Of a DNA stretch of 5,906 nucleotides, positions 5,007 through 5,906 are shown in pieces. Position 1 is the stretch's first letter. Each line of letters opens with the position of its first letter. Origin of the DNA: Gemmatimonadales bacterium (GTDB lineage Bacteria > Gemmatimonadota > Gemmatimonadetes > Palauibacterales > Palauibacteraceae); contig JAUWDL010000106.1 in NCBI GenBank assembly GCA_030608825.1, positions 1-5,906 of the forward strand, given 5' to 3'. A model generated the notes under the pieces. The model did no database searches and was not told the DNA's origin. It saw nothing but the letters and a program-made list of their open reading frames with translations. The translations under genes were made by a program, and so were the position numbers.

Positions 5007-5906
5007 CTACGTTCCCTGCACCAGCGTGCCCGCCAACTTCTCCTCGAGCAGCCTGCCCAGTGCCGGACGCGTCCGCCGGTCCAGCAGGTTGACCGCCCTC
5101 ACGTCCGCGAGCTTTTCCACCAACCGGACGCCCGCCTCGGTGTTCGACGCGGGGCCCGTCACGAAATCGGGCTCCGTTCCATAGGCGTTCATCACGCCGA
5201 TGACCGAGTAGGGATCGGATGCGCAGAGGACGGTCAGGCGCGCGTTGTCTTTCAGGGTCTCGTAGGCCAGGGCGCCGTTGTAAGGCTCGAGGGGAGATGC
5301 GCCGAGCTCGATGACGGCCACGTCGGCCTCCAGGGCGGCCATTCTCGAGAGGAGGTTCTCCAGCCGTGACCGGTACAGCTCCTCCGGGCAGACCGTCGAA
5401 GGAAGCCCCGCATCCACGAAGTCGAAGATGAAATCGGCGCCCGCGTCCTTCATGCTGAGCGCGTCGCGGTAGCGTGCCGCGCCGGCCAGCTTGGCTCCGA
5501 TGACCCTCAGCGGGGCGAGCAGCTTCAGCTGACGGATGAGTAGTCGGGCGGTCGTGGTCTTCCCGGCCGACATGGACGTGCCCACGATGAGCAGGACCGG
5601 CAGCTCGAAGCGCCGGGGCTCGCAGGCGGGCACGAAGTCGTGCGTCGTCACCTTCACCCCCCGGCGAGTCGGGTGGCCTCGGTACCGCAGGTGGATGAGA
5701 GGCGGCTCCAGCATGGACCTGGAGACCTCGCGGCCGATCAGCCCGCCGCCCGAGAGGATCTCGCACGCGCCATCATCGCCGATCCGGCTCCAGTCTCCGG
5801 TCGCCTCCAGCGTGGCTTCACGGCGCCCGAACGCGCCCACGAGCATATCCCCCTCGGCGACTTCGATCACTCGCCCGGTCGAAAGCTCGACGATGCGCCG
5901 GCTTAC
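5007..5906 (-). CDS. P-loop NTPase with dethiobiotin-synthetase-like Walker A (5' end probably outside the window)
   Basis: This nucleotide-binding protein of unknown role is translated from the right edge to TAG 5007. A GTG at 5870 gives 287 residues, but the frame stays open for 12 more codons to the edge (VSRRIVELSTGR). These read as natural sequence and the GTG lacks a good ribosome site, so the real start is probably outside. Numbering from GTG 5870, residues 1-85 look beta-rich and Gly-rich (GDMLVGAFGRREATLEATGD, SGGGLIGREVS). The NTPase domain starts with a strand and Walker A, LLIVGTSMSAGKTTTARLL (GTSMSAGKT at 97-105). Its spacing matches BioD (GTDTGVGKT) and other SIMIBI-class enzymes. 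Later come GAKLAGAARYRDALSMKDAG (126-145), a Walker-B-like strand VAVIELGASPLEP (184-195) and LTVLCASDPYSV (212-223). It could belong to a DUF1611-like or BioD-like family; I cannot name the substrate. It is convergent with the operon on its left, so it is probably unrelated to it. Confidence 0.85.
   Translation of the reverse strand, partial: VSRRIVELSTGRVIEVAEGDMLVGAFGRREATLEATGDWSRIGDDGACEILSGGGLIGREVSRSMLEPPLIHLRYRGHPTRRGVKVTTHDFVPACEPRRFELPVLLIVGTSMSAGKTTTARLLIRQLKLLAPLRVIGAKLAGAARYRDALSMKDAGADFIFDFVDAGLPSTVCPEELYRSRLENLLSRMAALEADVAVIELGASPLEPYNGALAYETLKDNARLTVLCASDPYSVIGVMNAYGTEPDFVTGPASNTEAGVRLVEKLADVRAVNLLDRRTRPALGRLLEEKLAGTLVQGT

Noticed and set aside
5002..5018. TTCCCTAC occurring here and also near 1700, with TTCCCTGC next to it here
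   Set aside because: An 8-base match in unrelated contexts, here overlapping the end of a coding region, is within chance expectation. No further copies were noticed, so it is not treated as a shared operator.
4768..5766. A 332-codon minus-strand open frame overlapping the P-loop gene and the DUF5335-like gene
   Set aside because: It is Arg/Gly/Pro-rich with no motif, overlaps the P-loop gene in another frame on the same strand, and runs into the convergent gene. It is a composition shadow.

Overview
The window is GC-rich bacterial chromosomal DNA, densely coding on both strands, with short intergenic gaps, several GTG starts and no mobile-element, phage, CRISPR or RNA-gene signature. The protein families (NarL-type two-component system, Zn alcohol dehydrogenase, CBS pair, DUF5335-like protein) suit a free-living high-GC bacterium of the soil or sediment type, for example Acidobacteriota, Gemmatimonadota, Actinomycetota or a related uncultured lineage. 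The phylum cannot be fixed from this sequence alone.

Layout. Positions 1-1659 (minus strand) hold a two-gene operon: a soluble PAS-containing HisKA_3 histidine kinase, followed with overlapping stop and start codons by a NarL/FixJ response regulator whose 3' end lies outside the window. A 165-bp divergent intergenic region (1660-1824) with two inverted repeats separates it from a plus-strand group at 1825-4951. That group encodes a second, membrane-bound HisKA_3-type kinase-like protein, a zinc-dependent medium-chain alcohol dehydrogenase, a CBS-pair protein, and a small DUF5335-like protein. The gaps between these genes are 19, 50 and 40 bp, so they are probably one transcription unit. A convergent 55-bp GC-rich gap then leads to a minus-strand P-loop NTPase (5007 to beyond 5906) with a dethiobiotin-synthetase-like Walker A. 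Its reading frame stays open to the window edge, so its true start is probably outside.

Main point of interest. The two divergent kinases share the HisKA_3/HATPase layout, but only the minus-strand one has the phosphoacceptor histidine (ELHDD, H150). The plus-strand one has tyrosine at that position (KLYDE, Y186), while its HAMP domain, LRPP motif and ATP-binding N, G1 and G2 boxes are intact. It therefore looks like a pseudo-kinase, comparable in principle to Caulobacter DivL, paired with a complete kinase-regulator operon and heading a small metabolic operon. A plausible model is that the PAS kinase and its regulator control the divergent operon, with the degenerate kinase modulating the pathway by dimerisation or regulator binding. 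This is inference and is not shown by the sequence.
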